Shown piece by piece: positions 9,398 through 17,572 of a DNA stretch of 64,000 bases; the first letter of the stretch is position 1, and each line of letters opens with the position of its first letter. Below the pieces are notes generated by a model. The model made no database searches. It was not told where the DNA came from and saw only the letters and a program-made list of their open reading frames with translations. Position numbers and translations under genes: made by a program. This DNA is from Roseibium alexandrii DFL-11 (GTDB lineage Bacteria; Pseudomonadota; Alphaproteobacteria; Rhizobiales; Stappiaceae): NCBI RefSeq assembly GCF_000158095.2, contig NZ_CM011002.1:5121703-5185702 (forward strand). Direction: 5' to 3'.

Positions 9398-9946
9398 ATG
9401 ACCGATCAGACAATTCGTGATGAACTGATCAGTGCCGTTAGAACAATCAAGGACTATCCCAAAGAGGGCATCCTTTTTCGCGACATCACCACTCTGCTCG
9501 GCAATGCTCGGGCATTCCGGCGCGCAGTCGATGCGCTGGTTCAGCCTTGGGCCGGGTCCAAGGTTGATCAGATTGCCGGGATAGAAGCTCGCGGTTTCAT
9601 TCTGGGTGGGGCGGTTGCCCACCAGTTGTCTGCAGGTTTTGTGCCCATCCGCAAGAAGGGCAAGCTGCCGCACGAAACCGTGCGCATTGCCTATTCCCTG
9701 GAATATGGCCTGGATGAAATGGAAATGCACAAGGATGCAATCCAGCCAGGCGACCGGGTGATCCTGGTCGACGATCTCATTGCGACTGGTGGCACTGCGG
9801 AAGCGGCCTGCAAACTCTTGAGATCCATGGGGGCAAATATTGAAGCTGCATGTTTCATCGTTGATCTTCCCGATCTTGGCGGCCGGAAAAAGCTGGAAGA
9901 ATTGAGTGTCCCCGTCCGGACCCTGGTTGAGTTCCCAGGGCACTGA
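9398..9946 (+). CDS. apt: Adenine phosphoribosyltransferase
   Basis: This 182-residue enzyme makes AMP from adenine and PRPP in purine salvage. The PRPP-binding loop [13 protein letters not shown] is at about residues 122-134, and the base and catalytic-loop segment [10 protein letters not shown] and [10 protein letters not shown] are typical. Length matches the family. A good AGGAAAGAG site precedes the ATG. Its stop codon lies 6 bases before the start of bluB, so the two are probably translated from one message. Confidence 0.95.
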   Translation: MTDQTIRDELISAVRTIKDYPKEGILFRDITTLLGNARAFRRAVDALVQPWAGSKVDQIAGIEARGFILGGAVAHQLSAGFVPIRKKGKLPHETVRIAYSLEYGLDEMEMHKDAIQPGDRVILVDDLIATGGTAEAACKLLRSMGANIEAACFIVDLPDLGGRKKLEELSVPVRTLVEFPGH

Positions 9947-9952
9947 TTGCGG

Positions 9953-10615
9953 ATGGCGGCGAGCGGATCTGGAGAAACCGATAAACCGGCGTTTTCGGAC
10001 GAATTTCGATCTGAGTTTGAGAGTCTGTTAAGATGGCGGCGGGACGTGCGCCGCTTCCGGACGGACCCGATCGATCCTGATAAGCTTAAGCATCTCCTTG
10101 AGCTGGCAGATCTGGCGCCCTCAGTTGGGAACAGCCAACCCTGGCGCATCGTGACTGTGCAGAGTGCGGAGAAGCGGGCGAGCGTCGTTGCGAGTTTCGA
10201 GGCGGAAAATGCTTACGCTGCTTCTGCCTACGAGGACGAAAAGGCAGCACTTTACCGCCAGCTTAAATTGGCTGGGTTGAAAGAAGCGCCCGTCCATCTG
10301 GCGGTCTTCAGCGAGCCAAATCCGGGCCAGGGTCATGGACTTGGGCGGGCGACGATGCCCGAAACGCTGGCCTATTCCACCGTCAGCATGATCCACACCT
10401 TTTGGCTTGCAGCTCGCACCGAGGGTGTCGGGGTTGGTTGGGTGTCAATTCTGGACCCGGAGAAGATCGGCGAAATTCTAAAAGTTGACCCAAACTGGCA
10501 TTTCGTGGCGTATCTCTGTGTCGGATACCCGGAAGAAGAACACATCGCCCCCGAACTTGAGCGCGCCCGTTGGCAATCGCGAAGCCCATTGGACGAGCGC
10601 TTGTTTCGCCGCTAG
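9953..10615 (+). CDS. bluB: 5,6-dimethylbenzimidazole synthase (BluB)
   Basis: BluB is a flavin-destructase that breaks reduced FMN to form the lower ligand of vitamin B12. The 220-residue protein shows the nitroreductase-like fold motifs RRDVRRFR, LAPSVGNSQPWR, GRATMPETLAYST and the characteristic GVGWVSILDP. These separate BluB from ordinary nitroreductases. ATG 9953 is preferred over the TTG at 9947 that directly abuts the apt stop. Its position right behind apt rather than among cob genes is notable; no cobalamin riboswitch is visible upstream. The AMP or adenine link to B12 is not obvious, so the pairing may just be shared expression. Confidence 0.9.
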   Translation: MAASGSGETDKPAFSDEFRSEFESLLRWRRDVRRFRTDPIDPDKLKHLLELADLAPSVGNSQPWRIVTVQSAEKRASVVASFEAENAYAASAYEDEKAALYRQLKLAGLKEAPVHLAVFSEPNPGQGHGLGRATMPETLAYSTVSMIHTFWLAARTEGVGVGWVSILDPEKIGEILKVDPNWHFVAYLCVGYPEEEHIAPELERARWQSRSPLDERLFRR

Positions 10616-10675
10616 CATACCTGCCGCTTTGAGGGACTGCCGCTGACCGCGTGTTGTTTGTAGTTAGGAACCATC

Positions 10676-11155
10676 ATGTCTGTGACCATTCATGCAACGA
10701 CAGCCGAAGATCATGCAGATGTCCTGCAGCTGTTGAATGACCGGTGGACTTCGCCGGATATGATCATCGAAAACGAAACCATCGATGCGTCGCGGCTGCC
10801 CGGCTACACAGCCCGCGCGGACGGCGAGCTTGTCGGACTGGTGACCTTGATCAAGCGGCCGGAGGAGTGGGAAATCCTGACGCTCGACTCTTTTAACCGT
10901 TGGGACGGTGTTGGCAGCCGTTTGCTTCAGGCCGTGGTGGAAGAGGCGAAAGCGAGCCACATCCACCGCTTGACGGTTCGGACATCCAACGACAATCTGG
11001 ATGCGTTCCGGTTCTACCAGCGGCGTGGGTTCCGATTGGAGCGCATCGGGTTCGGCGTGATCGATGCCGAGCGTGAGAAGAATCCCGGTATTCCGCTGAC
11101 CGGGGATTACGGCATTGAAATCCACGATGAAGTGTTTTTCGCCCGAAGCCTATAG
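10676..11155 (+). CDS. GNAT-family N-acetyltransferase
   Basis: This 159-residue protein has the GNAT fold: the acetyl-CoA loop is the GVGSRLLQAVVEEA region, followed by the LTVRTSNDNLDAFRFYQRRGFR segment, which marks the last helix and strand of the domain. The substrate is not predictable. It starts 60 bp after bluB on the same strand. The C-terminal GIPLTGDYGIEIHDEVFF resembles the many uncharacterised 'GNAT family' proteins of alphaproteobacteria. Confidence 0.85.
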   Translation: MSVTIHATTAEDHADVLQLLNDRWTSPDMIIENETIDASRLPGYTARADGELVGLVTLIKRPEEWEILTLDSFNRWDGVGSRLLQAVVEEAKASHIHRLTVRTSNDNLDAFRFYQRRGFRLERIGFGVIDAEREKNPGIPLTGDYGIEIHDEVFFARSL

Positions 11156-11328
11156 CCGTTAGCGGCGCCGAACTTCCCGAAAGTAGATGGGTTTCCCTGT
11201 AATGCAGTCCATGCCGGGAACGCATTTGCTTTGCGTTGCACAATAGTTATAATTCCCAAGTCTCAAGTTTTGATGTTTTTTGGTTCGTCAAGTCGTTGAT
11301 TTTCGGCTTCGACGATGGAGGTAAAAAA

Positions 11329-12351
11329 TTGTCTGCTGCCAAGTGTTTAGAATCCGCGGAAGATATTTCAGATATCGCCTTTGGTTTTATGGGATCCAAG
11401 GCGCTCTTTTCTGCGCTCAACTCTGATGTTTTCTCATTATTGTCGGAAAAAACCTTGCTTCCTTCTGAAGTTGCTGAGGGTTCTAATCTGGATACCGAGC
11501 GTGCAACGACACTCTTGACAGCCTTAACGGCGCTTGGGCTTGTGCGTCGCGATGGAGATGGGTTTACAAATTCACCCGCTGCCGAAGCCTTTCTGGTGAA
11601 AGGGAAAAAGTACGATTTTGGAGACTATCTAAGGTTTCAGATAGACCGTCAGATGTACCCGTTTATGACTCAGTTAAACGATGCTCTTGAGGGGACTCTG
11701 GAAGAAGAGCAGGTCGCATCCTACGAAGAATGGTTCAGTGACGCGCAAGAGGCTGAACTTTACTCCCAATCCCAGCATGCTGGCTCGCTAGGACCAGGGC
11801 GCAGCCTTGCCAAGTTGGTCGATCTTTCAAGCGTTAGAAAACTTCTCGATATAGGGGGGGGAACAGGCGCGTTTTCCATTTCGCTTTGCAAAGCCTATCC
11901 CGGGCTGCGTTCTACAATTTTGGACTTTCCGAACGTTGCTGAGGTCGGAAAAGGTTTTATTGAAGCAGAAGGCTTGGAAAACCGGATCACGTATCAACCT
12001 GGAAATGCACTAAAGGACACTTGGCCCGCACAAGCGGATGCGGTTCTGATGTCCTATCTATTCTCTGGTGTCCCCGGTGCGTCCATCCCAGGTCTGGTTC
12101 GGAAGTCGATGGACACCTTGACGCCCGGCGGCACCTATATGGTGCATGATTTCATGGTCGATGAAAGCCGCGAAGGGCCGAAACTTGCCGCTTTGTGGCA
12201 GCTTCAACACACCGCATTCAACCCGGAAGCCAAGTCCATTACGAGCACATACGTCTCGGGTCTTATGGAAGCAGCGGGGTTCAAGGACGTCACTATCAAG
12301 GAGATGATCCCGGGCATGACATCTTTGGTCTTTGGGCGCAAGCCAGCATGA
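11329..12351 (+). CDS. SAM-dependent O-methyltransferase (Methyltransf_2 / CrtF-HIOMT-like)
   Basis: The 340-residue protein has an N-terminal winged-helix dimerisation domain (about residues 25-100, with the LGLVRRDGDGFTNSP wing) and a C-terminal Rossmann domain. The SAM-binding motif LLDIGGGTGAFS is at about residues 170-182. This architecture is shared by acetylserotonin, carotenoid (CrtF) and polyketide O-methyltransferases, so the natural substrate is open. I chose the TTG at 11329 because GGAGGT lies 7 bases before it and the protein then begins at a normal position; the longer frame from 11236 has no ribosome site. The first half is visibly richer in A and T than its neighbours, a possible sign of transfer. 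No carotenoid genes are nearby. Confidence 0.85.
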   Translation: MSAAKCLESAEDISDIAFGFMGSKALFSALNSDVFSLLSEKTLLPSEVAEGSNLDTERATTLLTALTALGLVRRDGDGFTNSPAAEAFLVKGKKYDFGDYLRFQIDRQMYPFMTQLNDALEGTLEEEQVASYEEWFSDAQEAELYSQSQHAGSLGPGRSLAKLVDLSSVRKLLDIGGGTGAFSISLCKAYPGLRSTILDFPNVAEVGKGFIEAEGLENRITYQPGNALKDTWPAQADAVLMSYLFSGVPGASIPGLVRKSMDTLTPGGTYMVHDFMVDESREGPKLAALWQLQHTAFNPEAKSITSTYVSGLMEAAGFKDVTIKEMIPGMTSLVFGRKPA

Positions 12352-12375
12352 TTTCCGCATAGGGAAGCGGCCGTA

Positions 12376-12855
12376 TCAGTCCCTGCGCCGCTCCACGAAG
12401 ACGTTTGCTTTGAAAGAGAATACCGGTTCGTCATTCTGATTGCGTGCGACCATGTCGGAATGGACGATGCCCCACTCCGGCCGGCTGCGGCTTTCAGTCT
12501 TGCCCGTGACGACGCGTTGATAGGTCAGCGTATCACCAGCAAATACCGGTTTGATCCACCTCAGTTTTTCAAAACCCGGAGACGGACCCACACGGGCGGG
12601 CACGCGCCCTTCACTTTGAGCCGCTTCAATCAAACGTTTGTTGGTTGCCACCAGCAGCTTCATGAAGACGGACGCCGTATGCCAGCCGGAGGCGCACAAT
12701 CGGCCGAAATGCGTTTTGGCCGCCCCTTCTTCGCTGAGGTGAAAGGGCTGAGGGTCGTATTTTTCAGCGAAGCGGATGATGTCGTCGGCTTTAAATGTGT
12801 GCATGCCCAACTCGATCTTTTCACCGACTTCAATCTCCTCGAAATACTTGGTCAT
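12376..12855 (-). CDS. MaoC-family hot-dog dehydratase (second of pair)
   Basis: This 159-residue hot-dog protein belongs to the MaoC/(R)-specific enoyl hydratase family, which adds water across acyl-CoA double bonds. The hydratase motif is EKYDPQPFHL with the Asp and His used in catalysis, followed by CASGWHT. The ATG at 12855 overlaps the stop of the upstream paralogue (ATGA), so translation is coupled. The pair probably forms a heteromer, as seen in some tandem MaoC sets (inference). The gene converges on the methyltransferase with a 24-bp gap. Confidence 0.9.
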   Translation of the reverse strand: MTKYFEEIEVGEKIELGMHTFKADDIIRFAEKYDPQPFHLSEEGAAKTHFGRLCASGWHTASVFMKLLVATNKRLIEAAQSEGRVPARVGPSPGFEKLRWIKPVFAGDTLTYQRVVTGKTESRSRPEWGIVHSDMVARNQNDEPVFSFKANVFVERRRD

Positions 12856-13310
12856 TGAGCGGCCCCCCGCTTCAGGAACAGAATGGGATTTTCCCAAAAC
12901 ATCACCTGTTTCTGATCTTGATTGGTCGCCGTGATGCGAAATGTCACGATCCCCAGGTCGGGCTTGGATCGTAGCTCCTTGCTCGCCAGAACCTCAGCTT
13001 TTGCCGTGAGTGTGTCTCCTGGATAGACCGGGCTTTGCCACTTCAGTTCATCTATGCCGGGCGAGCCTTGCCCGGTGGAGTTGTTCAAGAGATTGGTGGC
13101 GAGCAAACGCATCACCATCGACCCGGTGTGCCAGCCGGATGCTGCCAGCCCGCCGAGCATGGAGGCTTTCCCGGCCTCTTCATCGAGATGAAACGGTTGC
13201 GGGTCGAACTCTTCGGCGAACTCGATAATCTCGTCTTTGCTTGCGGTCACGCTGCCCAGTTCAAAAACCTGTCCGGGCTCGAAGTCTTCAAAATGATATA
13301 TGTCTGGCAT
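12852..13310 (-). CDS. MaoC-family hot-dog dehydratase (first of pair)
   Basis: This 152-residue paralogue of the downstream gene has the same layout: EFDPQPFHLDEEAG with the catalytic Asp and His, then AASGWHTGSMVMRL, and a C-terminal strand region with PVYPGDTLTAKAEV. ATG at 13310 is preferred to the TTG one codon earlier. Its stop overlaps the next start by 4 bases. A strong hairpin without a T-run (13334-13357) lies between it and the small secreted protein gene upstream, so the transcript may be shared or separated there. Acyl-CoA substrate is unknown. Confidence 0.9.
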   Translation of the reverse strand: MPDIYHFEDFEPGQVFELGSVTASKDEIIEFAEEFDPQPFHLDEEAGKASMLGGLAASGWHTGSMVMRLLATNLLNNSTGQGSPGIDELKWQSPVYPGDTLTAKAEVLASKELRSKPDLGIVTFRITATNQDQKQVMFWENPILFLKRGAAQ

Positions 13311-13333
13311 CAATAGCTGTGTAATTAGAGAGG

Positions 13334-13357
13334 CATAGCGCGGCAGGCCGCGCTATG
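13334..13357 (-). terminator. Strong hairpin between secreted-protein gene and MaoC pair
   Basis: The 24-base near-perfect palindrome CATAGCGCGG ... CCGCGCTATG forms a 10-bp stem with a 4-base loop. No T-run follows on the minus strand, so it may act as a processing or stabilising hairpin rather than as a simple terminator. Confidence 0.5.
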
Positions 13358-13381
13358 AGGATGCGCAATCTTACCGATTGT

Positions 13382-13744
13382 TCAGTCGTAGTAAATCTCA
13401 TTGTCATCGAGATAGACATTGCTGGCTGCGCAAATGTCGATGGCAATCGGCTCGTCGAGCACTTCGCTGTCGTCAGCGCCGAGCCATCCGATCTGGAAGA
13501 CCTGATCGCAATTACCGGTATCTGCATTGAACGCTGCTTGGGCGTTTTGACCGGGCATCAAGGCATCGCCCAGCCAGTTATCGCTCCAGCCATCACCGCC
13601 ATTTGTGTAGAAACCGACGGCAATGTTGCCCTCAGTGTTGTTGTAAACTTGGAAATAGCCTTCCGAGCCCGTGCCTTGCGCAAAGGCAAAACTCGCGGTT
13701 AATGCAAAGCCTACGCCTGCAGCAGCAGATAAGAAATACTTCAT
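13382..13744 (-). CDS. Small secreted protein of unknown function
   Basis: I do not recognise this 120-residue protein. It has a clear Sec signal peptide (MKYFLSAAAGVGFALTASFAFA) ending near residue 22, giving a mature acidic protein of about 98 residues. The mature part is rich in Gly, Asn, Asp and aromatic residues (YFQVYNNTEGNIAVGFYTNGG region, split here by position) and has two cysteines that could form one disulfide. ATG 13744 follows a GGGGGA site; the longer frame from 13789 would place a charged segment before the signal. It lies upstream of the MaoC pair on the same strand but has no evident link to acyl-CoA chemistry. Confidence 0.75.
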   Translation of the reverse strand: MKYFLSAAAGVGFALTASFAFAQGTGSEGYFQVYNNTEGNIAVGFYTNGGDGWSDNWLGDALMPGQNAQAAFNADTGNCDQVFQIGWLGADDSEVLDEPIAIDICAASNVYLDDNEIYYD

Positions 13745-14048
13745 GGTGTCCCCCTGATATGCCGGACTTTTTTTACCTGACGCATGCATAACACGTTACT
13801 TTTGGCGGGTTCTCAAGAGAAAATGGGATTTTTACTGACAGACAGGACGTCTCACCAGAGCCGCCCATGACCGAGCTGTTGTTGGCCTGCAGTCATCAGC
13901 TTGACGAAAGGAAACTCCCCGCACACTGTGGGACATAACCGGACTTCGATTTTTGAGAACAGCCGGGTTGGTATCACTTGAAGTAGTCAGACCCTCCAAT
14001 CTAATCGCATTCCCATGTTCCCCTGCCAAGAGGTTTACTCAGACCGAT
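13745..14048. other. Divergent intergenic region, 304 bp
   Basis: This region separates the small secreted gene (minus) from the MHS transporter (plus). An 8-bp inverted pair GTTCTCAA (near 13811) and TTGAGAAC (near 13953) is spaced about 140 bp apart, with little to support a function. No gene, tRNA or convincing promoter is seen. Confidence 0.5.
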
Positions 14049-15332
14049 ATGACCACACAGATAAAGCAAAGCCGTGGCCGGTCCATTTTGGCCGCGGCCA
14101 GCGGAAATGTTCTGGAGTGGTACGACTTCACTGTTTACGGCTTCATGGCCTCCACAATTGCTGTTCTGTTCTTTCCTTCCGAGGACAAAGTCGCTTCGCT
14201 GTTGTCAGCATTCGCGGTGCTGGCAGTCGGATATGCAGCGAGGCCGGTAGGCAGCCTGCTGTTTGGGCATATCGGTGACCGGTTCGGCCGTAAACCTGTT
14301 CTGATCGCTTCAGTGATGACGATGGGTTTGGGATCAGTCGCCATTGCGGCATTACCGACTTATGACCAGATTGGCATTACAGCTGCTGTTCTCCTCGTCC
14401 TGATCCGGATCGCCCAGGGTATATCAGTTGCGGGCGAATACACGACATCTGGCGTGCTCATCGTCGAACAAGCTCCTGCAGACCGCCGGGCATTGACCGG
14501 CTCCTGGATTGCGTTTGCGATGATGTGGGGCTGTGTTCTGGGGTCTGCCGTGCCAACGCTGATCAGCAACGTTTTGACCGATGAACAGATGCACAGCTGG
14601 GGCTGGCGGATCCCGTTCGTTGTTGGAGGTTTGATTGCTTTTTTGAGCACCGTCCTCCGGCGGCATCTGACCGAAGCCGCTCCCAAAGCCCAAGAGTGGG
14701 AATTGGGCTCACCGGTGTTGCACACCTTGAAGCGGTTTCCCGGTCTCATTTTCGAGATGGTGGTGCTCGTGATCCCGGTATCCGTGATCTATTTTGTGAT
14801 CTTCGTCTACGCCGTGACCTACATCGGCAGTGAACCCGGCTTCACATCCGCCGAAGCGCTGGACATCACGACTGTAAATCTCGTCATCATGGCCTTGTTT
14901 GTGCCGGTCTGCGGGTACCTTGCTGACAAGGTCGGCCTCAGAGCCGCTATGATGGGCGCAGCCATCAGCGCGATCGTTCTGGCATTGCCCTGCTGGTGGC
15001 TGATGCTGTCCACCAAGCTGGAACTGGTCTTTATCGGTCAGTTGGGACTTACGCTTGCCAGTACAGCCGGGTGGGCACTGTCGATTACCGCATTAACACA
15101 AATGGCGCCGCAGCACCTGCGATGCAGTACAGTAGCTATTGGCTACAATATCTGCCTGGCGGTGTTCGGGGGCACAACGCCTTTTGTGGCAACCTACCTT
15201 GTGCACGAAACCGGCGACACGTTTGCACCAGCCTACTACATCGTGCTCGTTTCGATCCTGTCTGCAATCGTGATCTGGCGGATCCCGAAACACATCGCGC
15301 GGGCAGGGCCCATGTCTGTTGAGCCCGAGTAA
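14049..15332 (+). CDS. MFS transporter, metabolite:H+ symporter (MHS) type
   Basis: This 427-residue protein has twelve predicted membrane helices and the MHS-subfamily signatures NVLEWYDFTVYGF near the N-terminus and GHIGDRFGRKP in the first cytoplasmic loop. Members import organic acids or osmolytes such as citrate, shikimate or proline/betaine; the substrate is not decided by sequence here. ATG 14049 is chosen because it gives the usual short N-terminus before RSILAAASGNVLEWYDF, although the ribosome site is poor. It converges with the SLC13 permease gene 13 bp away. Confidence 0.87.
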   Translation: MTTQIKQSRGRSILAAASGNVLEWYDFTVYGFMASTIAVLFFPSEDKVASLLSAFAVLAVGYAARPVGSLLFGHIGDRFGRKPVLIASVMTMGLGSVAIAALPTYDQIGITAAVLLVLIRIAQGISVAGEYTTSGVLIVEQAPADRRALTGSWIAFAMMWGCVLGSAVPTLISNVLTDEQMHSWGWRIPFVVGGLIAFLSTVLRRHLTEAAPKAQEWELGSPVLHTLKRFPGLIFEMVVLVIPVSVIYFVIFVYAVTYIGSEPGFTSAEALDITTVNLVIMALFVPVCGYLADKVGLRAAMMGAAISAIVLALPCWWLMLSTKLELVFIGQLGLTLASTAGWALSITALTQMAPQHLRCSTVAIGYNICLAVFGGTTPFVATYLVHETGDTFAPAYYIVLVSILSAIVIWRIPKHIARAGPMSVEPE

Positions 15333-15344
15333 GGGCTCCCTGCT

Positions 15345-17120
15345 CTAAAGCGGCCAGAACACCAGGATCGCCGGAATGCCAACAGCCAAAACCAGCACTT
15401 CCAGCGGAAGGCCGATGCGCCAGTAATCGCCGAAGCGGTATCCGCCGGGTCCCATGATGATCGTGTTATTCTTGTGCCCAATTGGGGTCAGAAAGGCACA
15501 GGAACCGGCAACCGCGACCGCCATCAAAAACGGGTCGGGATTGACACCAAGACTGTTTGCGATCTGAACCGAGATAGGGGCTGCGATCAGGCACGTCGCG
15601 ACGTTATTCAGGAAATCGGACAAGGTCATGGTGACGGCCATCAAAACCGCCAACGTCACCCAGGCTGGTGCTCCGGCCGTCAGGGCCAGAATTCCATCGG
15701 CGATGATCTGAGCATTGCCTGCCGCTTCAAACGCCTTTCCGAGAGGGATCAGCGAGCCGAGAAGCACGATCACTTTCCATTCGACGGCTGTGTAGACATC
15801 CGAACCGCTGACGAGGCCGGTCGCTGCATAAAGGACGACGCAGGCAGCGAGCGCGACCGGAAGGTAAGCGAACCCTGCGACAGCTGCTGCGATCGCAAGA
15901 ACGAAGCCCAATATGGCCAGCCGAGCCTTGTTGCGCTGGATCATTCCGGTGGTCCTGCCTTCCAGCGGAAACACGCCAAGCCATTGAACTGCCATCTCCA
16001 ATCGATCGGATGAACCAAGCAGCAAGAGGACATCACCTGGCCGGATCGTTTCATGCCGGACACGGTTTTGGATCCGGCGCCCCGCACGGGAAATCCCCAG
16101 CAGCGTCACGCCATGACCGTAGAGAAGCCTGAGCTGAAAGGCCGACGAGCCATTGATGCGCGCCGTATCTGGAACAATAGCCTCGGTGAGGCTCAAAGCG
16201 CCTCCCGTCAAACCGCCTTTGTGGCGTTCGGATCCGGCGAACTCCAGTTTTGCCGCTCCCATGAAGGTTTCGATGGCCTTCGGATCGCCTTCTACGAGAA
16301 TGAAGTCGTTCTCCTTGATCAGTTCCCGGCGGGCAAACCCTCTGATGCGGCTGCCATGGCGCACCAGTCCGATGATCGCGACATCTTTTTCGTCCGCGAC
16401 CGGATAAAGATCGCCAAGCGTGAGGTCCTTGTCTTCGGGCAGTTTGCCGACCTTCAATTCCGCGCTGTAGAGCCCCTCGGCCATGCTGTCGGTTTCGGGC
16501 GCCTGCCGGAATCGCGCCGGCAACAGCCGCCAGCCGATCAACGTCACAAAGGCGATGCCGCTGATCGCGACAACAAGGCCGACTGGGGCGAAATCGAACA
16601 TGGAAAACGGCGACCCGAGCGCGTCTGACCGGTACTGGGCAATCACAATATTGGGCGGTGTTCCGATCAATGTGATCATGCCGCCAAGGATCGTTGCGAA
16701 GGAAAGAGGCATCAACGACAGGCCAGGAGACCGCGCAGCTTTCTTGGCGGCTTCCAGATCCAGCGGCATCAGAAGCGCGAGAGCTGCCACATTGTTGATA
16801 ATGCCGGACAGTCCGGCACCAACGATGGCCATGATGCCGATATGACCAGACAGGCTGCGGGATGCAGAGAACAGGTACTTGGCAACCAGTTCCACGGCCC
16901 CGGAATTCATCAGTCCGCGCGACACGATCAACACAAGGGCGATGATGATGACCGCAGGGTGACCGAAGCCGGAAAAGACTTGATCCGAAGGGACAAGGTC
17001 CAGGAATGCTGCGAGGATCAGGGCGGCAAAGGCGACCAGGTCGAAGCGGATTTTGCCCCAAATCAGCAGGGCGAAGACGACTGCGAAGAGTGAAAACAGC
17101 AGTATCTGATCGAGCGTCAC
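15345..17120 (-). CDS. SLC13-family permease with two RCK_C (TrkA-C) domains
   Basis: The 591-residue protein is a DASS/SLC13-like anion permease. It has N- and C-terminal blocks of membrane helices with the family motifs (GTPPNIVIAQY in the first half, FLNNVATCLIAAP in the second). Two cytosolic RCK_C-type domains lie between the blocks, at about residues 222-290 and 315-385. Proteins with this layout usually import sulfate, phosphate-like anions or dicarboxylates, and the RCK_C domains may bind a regulating ligand. The start is a GTG at 17120 with GGAG 9 bases upstream. No sulfur-metabolism genes lie next to it. Confidence 0.87.
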   Translation of the reverse strand: MTLDQILLFSLFAVVFALLIWGKIRFDLVAFAALILAAFLDLVPSDQVFSGFGHPAVIIIALVLIVSRGLMNSGAVELVAKYLFSASRSLSGHIGIMAIVGAGLSGIINNVAALALLMPLDLEAAKKAARSPGLSLMPLSFATILGGMITLIGTPPNIVIAQYRSDALGSPFSMFDFAPVGLVVAISGIAFVTLIGWRLLPARFRQAPETDSMAEGLYSAELKVGKLPEDKDLTLGDLYPVADEKDVAIIGLVRHGSRIRGFARRELIKENDFILVEGDPKAIETFMGAAKLEFAGSERHKGGLTGGALSLTEAIVPDTARINGSSAFQLRLLYGHGVTLLGISRAGRRIQNRVRHETIRPGDVLLLLGSSDRLEMAVQWLGVFPLEGRTTGMIQRNKARLAILGFVLAIAAAVAGFAYLPVALAACVVLYAATGLVSGSDVYTAVEWKVIVLLGSLIPLGKAFEAAGNAQIIADGILALTAGAPAWVTLAVLMAVTMTLSDFLNNVATCLIAAPISVQIANSLGVNPDPFLMAVAVAGSCAFLTPIGHKNNTIIMGPGGYRFGDYWRIGLPLEVLVLAVGIPAILVFWPL

Positions 17121-17343
17121 CTTGGAATTCTCCGATCCGTTCGCGTCGCCTAGAAGGTGCTGAAACTTAGGCCGGATTGGCGTTCAGCGTCGAGCGGTTT
17201 TTCGGAATGCTCCGTATGGCACGCAAATCAATATGCTGAGTGCGGAATTTAGGAACCCGTAATGTTCTGAACATCTATCGGACACATTCAAACACCACAT
17301 GCTTTTCCAGGCAGGAACAGACCAACTGGAAAGGAAAACAGAA

Positions 17344-17505
17344 ATGAGCAAAGTGTCAAAAACGACCATCCGCTGCGAAGCCAACGACTACTACGACCGC
17401 ATTGAATATTATGCAAAGTCTCGGCACCATCGTTTGGTGCCCCGGAAGTGGCGCGATGAAGCCGGTCCGAACCCCTTGGTTATGCAGGGTTTGAATGTAA
17501 GTTGA
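17344..17505 (+). CDS. 53-residue orphan small protein
   Basis: The frame starts with ATG at 17344 after AAGGA and ends just 1 base before a strong terminator at 17507. The tight fit makes a monocistronic small gene likely. The product is basic (many Arg, Lys and His, with the RHHRLVPRKWRDEAG stretch), has one cysteine and no signal peptide or membrane helix. I do not recognise a family. A 13-base odd palindrome, ATGTTCTGAACAT at 17262-17274, lies 70 bp upstream and could be an operator. Coding potential has not been computed. Confidence 0.6.
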   Translation: MSKVSKTTIRCEANDYYDRIEYYAKSRHHRLVPRKWRDEAGPNPLVMQGLNVS

Positions 17506-17506
17506 G

Positions 17507-17544
17507 AGATCCCCCGGGCTCAGGATGTTCCGGGGGATCTTTTT
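17507..17544 (+). terminator. Terminator of small gene
   Basis: A perfect 11-bp stem AGATCCCCCGG/CCGGGGGATCT with a 12-base loop is followed by TTTT. It begins one base after the TGA stop of the 53-codon gene. Confidence 0.93.
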
Positions 17545-17572
17545 GTCCGGACTTGAGCAGGCGCTATCTGCT

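Noticed and set aside
11236..11328. 31-residue extension of the O-methyltransferase
   Set aside because: There is no ribosome site before 11236, whereas GGAGGT lies just ahead of the TTG at 11329.
16051..17061. 336-codon minus-strand frame in another phase of the SLC13 gene
   Set aside because: Arg, Cys and His-rich translation typical of a shifted frame; the SLC13 frame has helices and family motifs.
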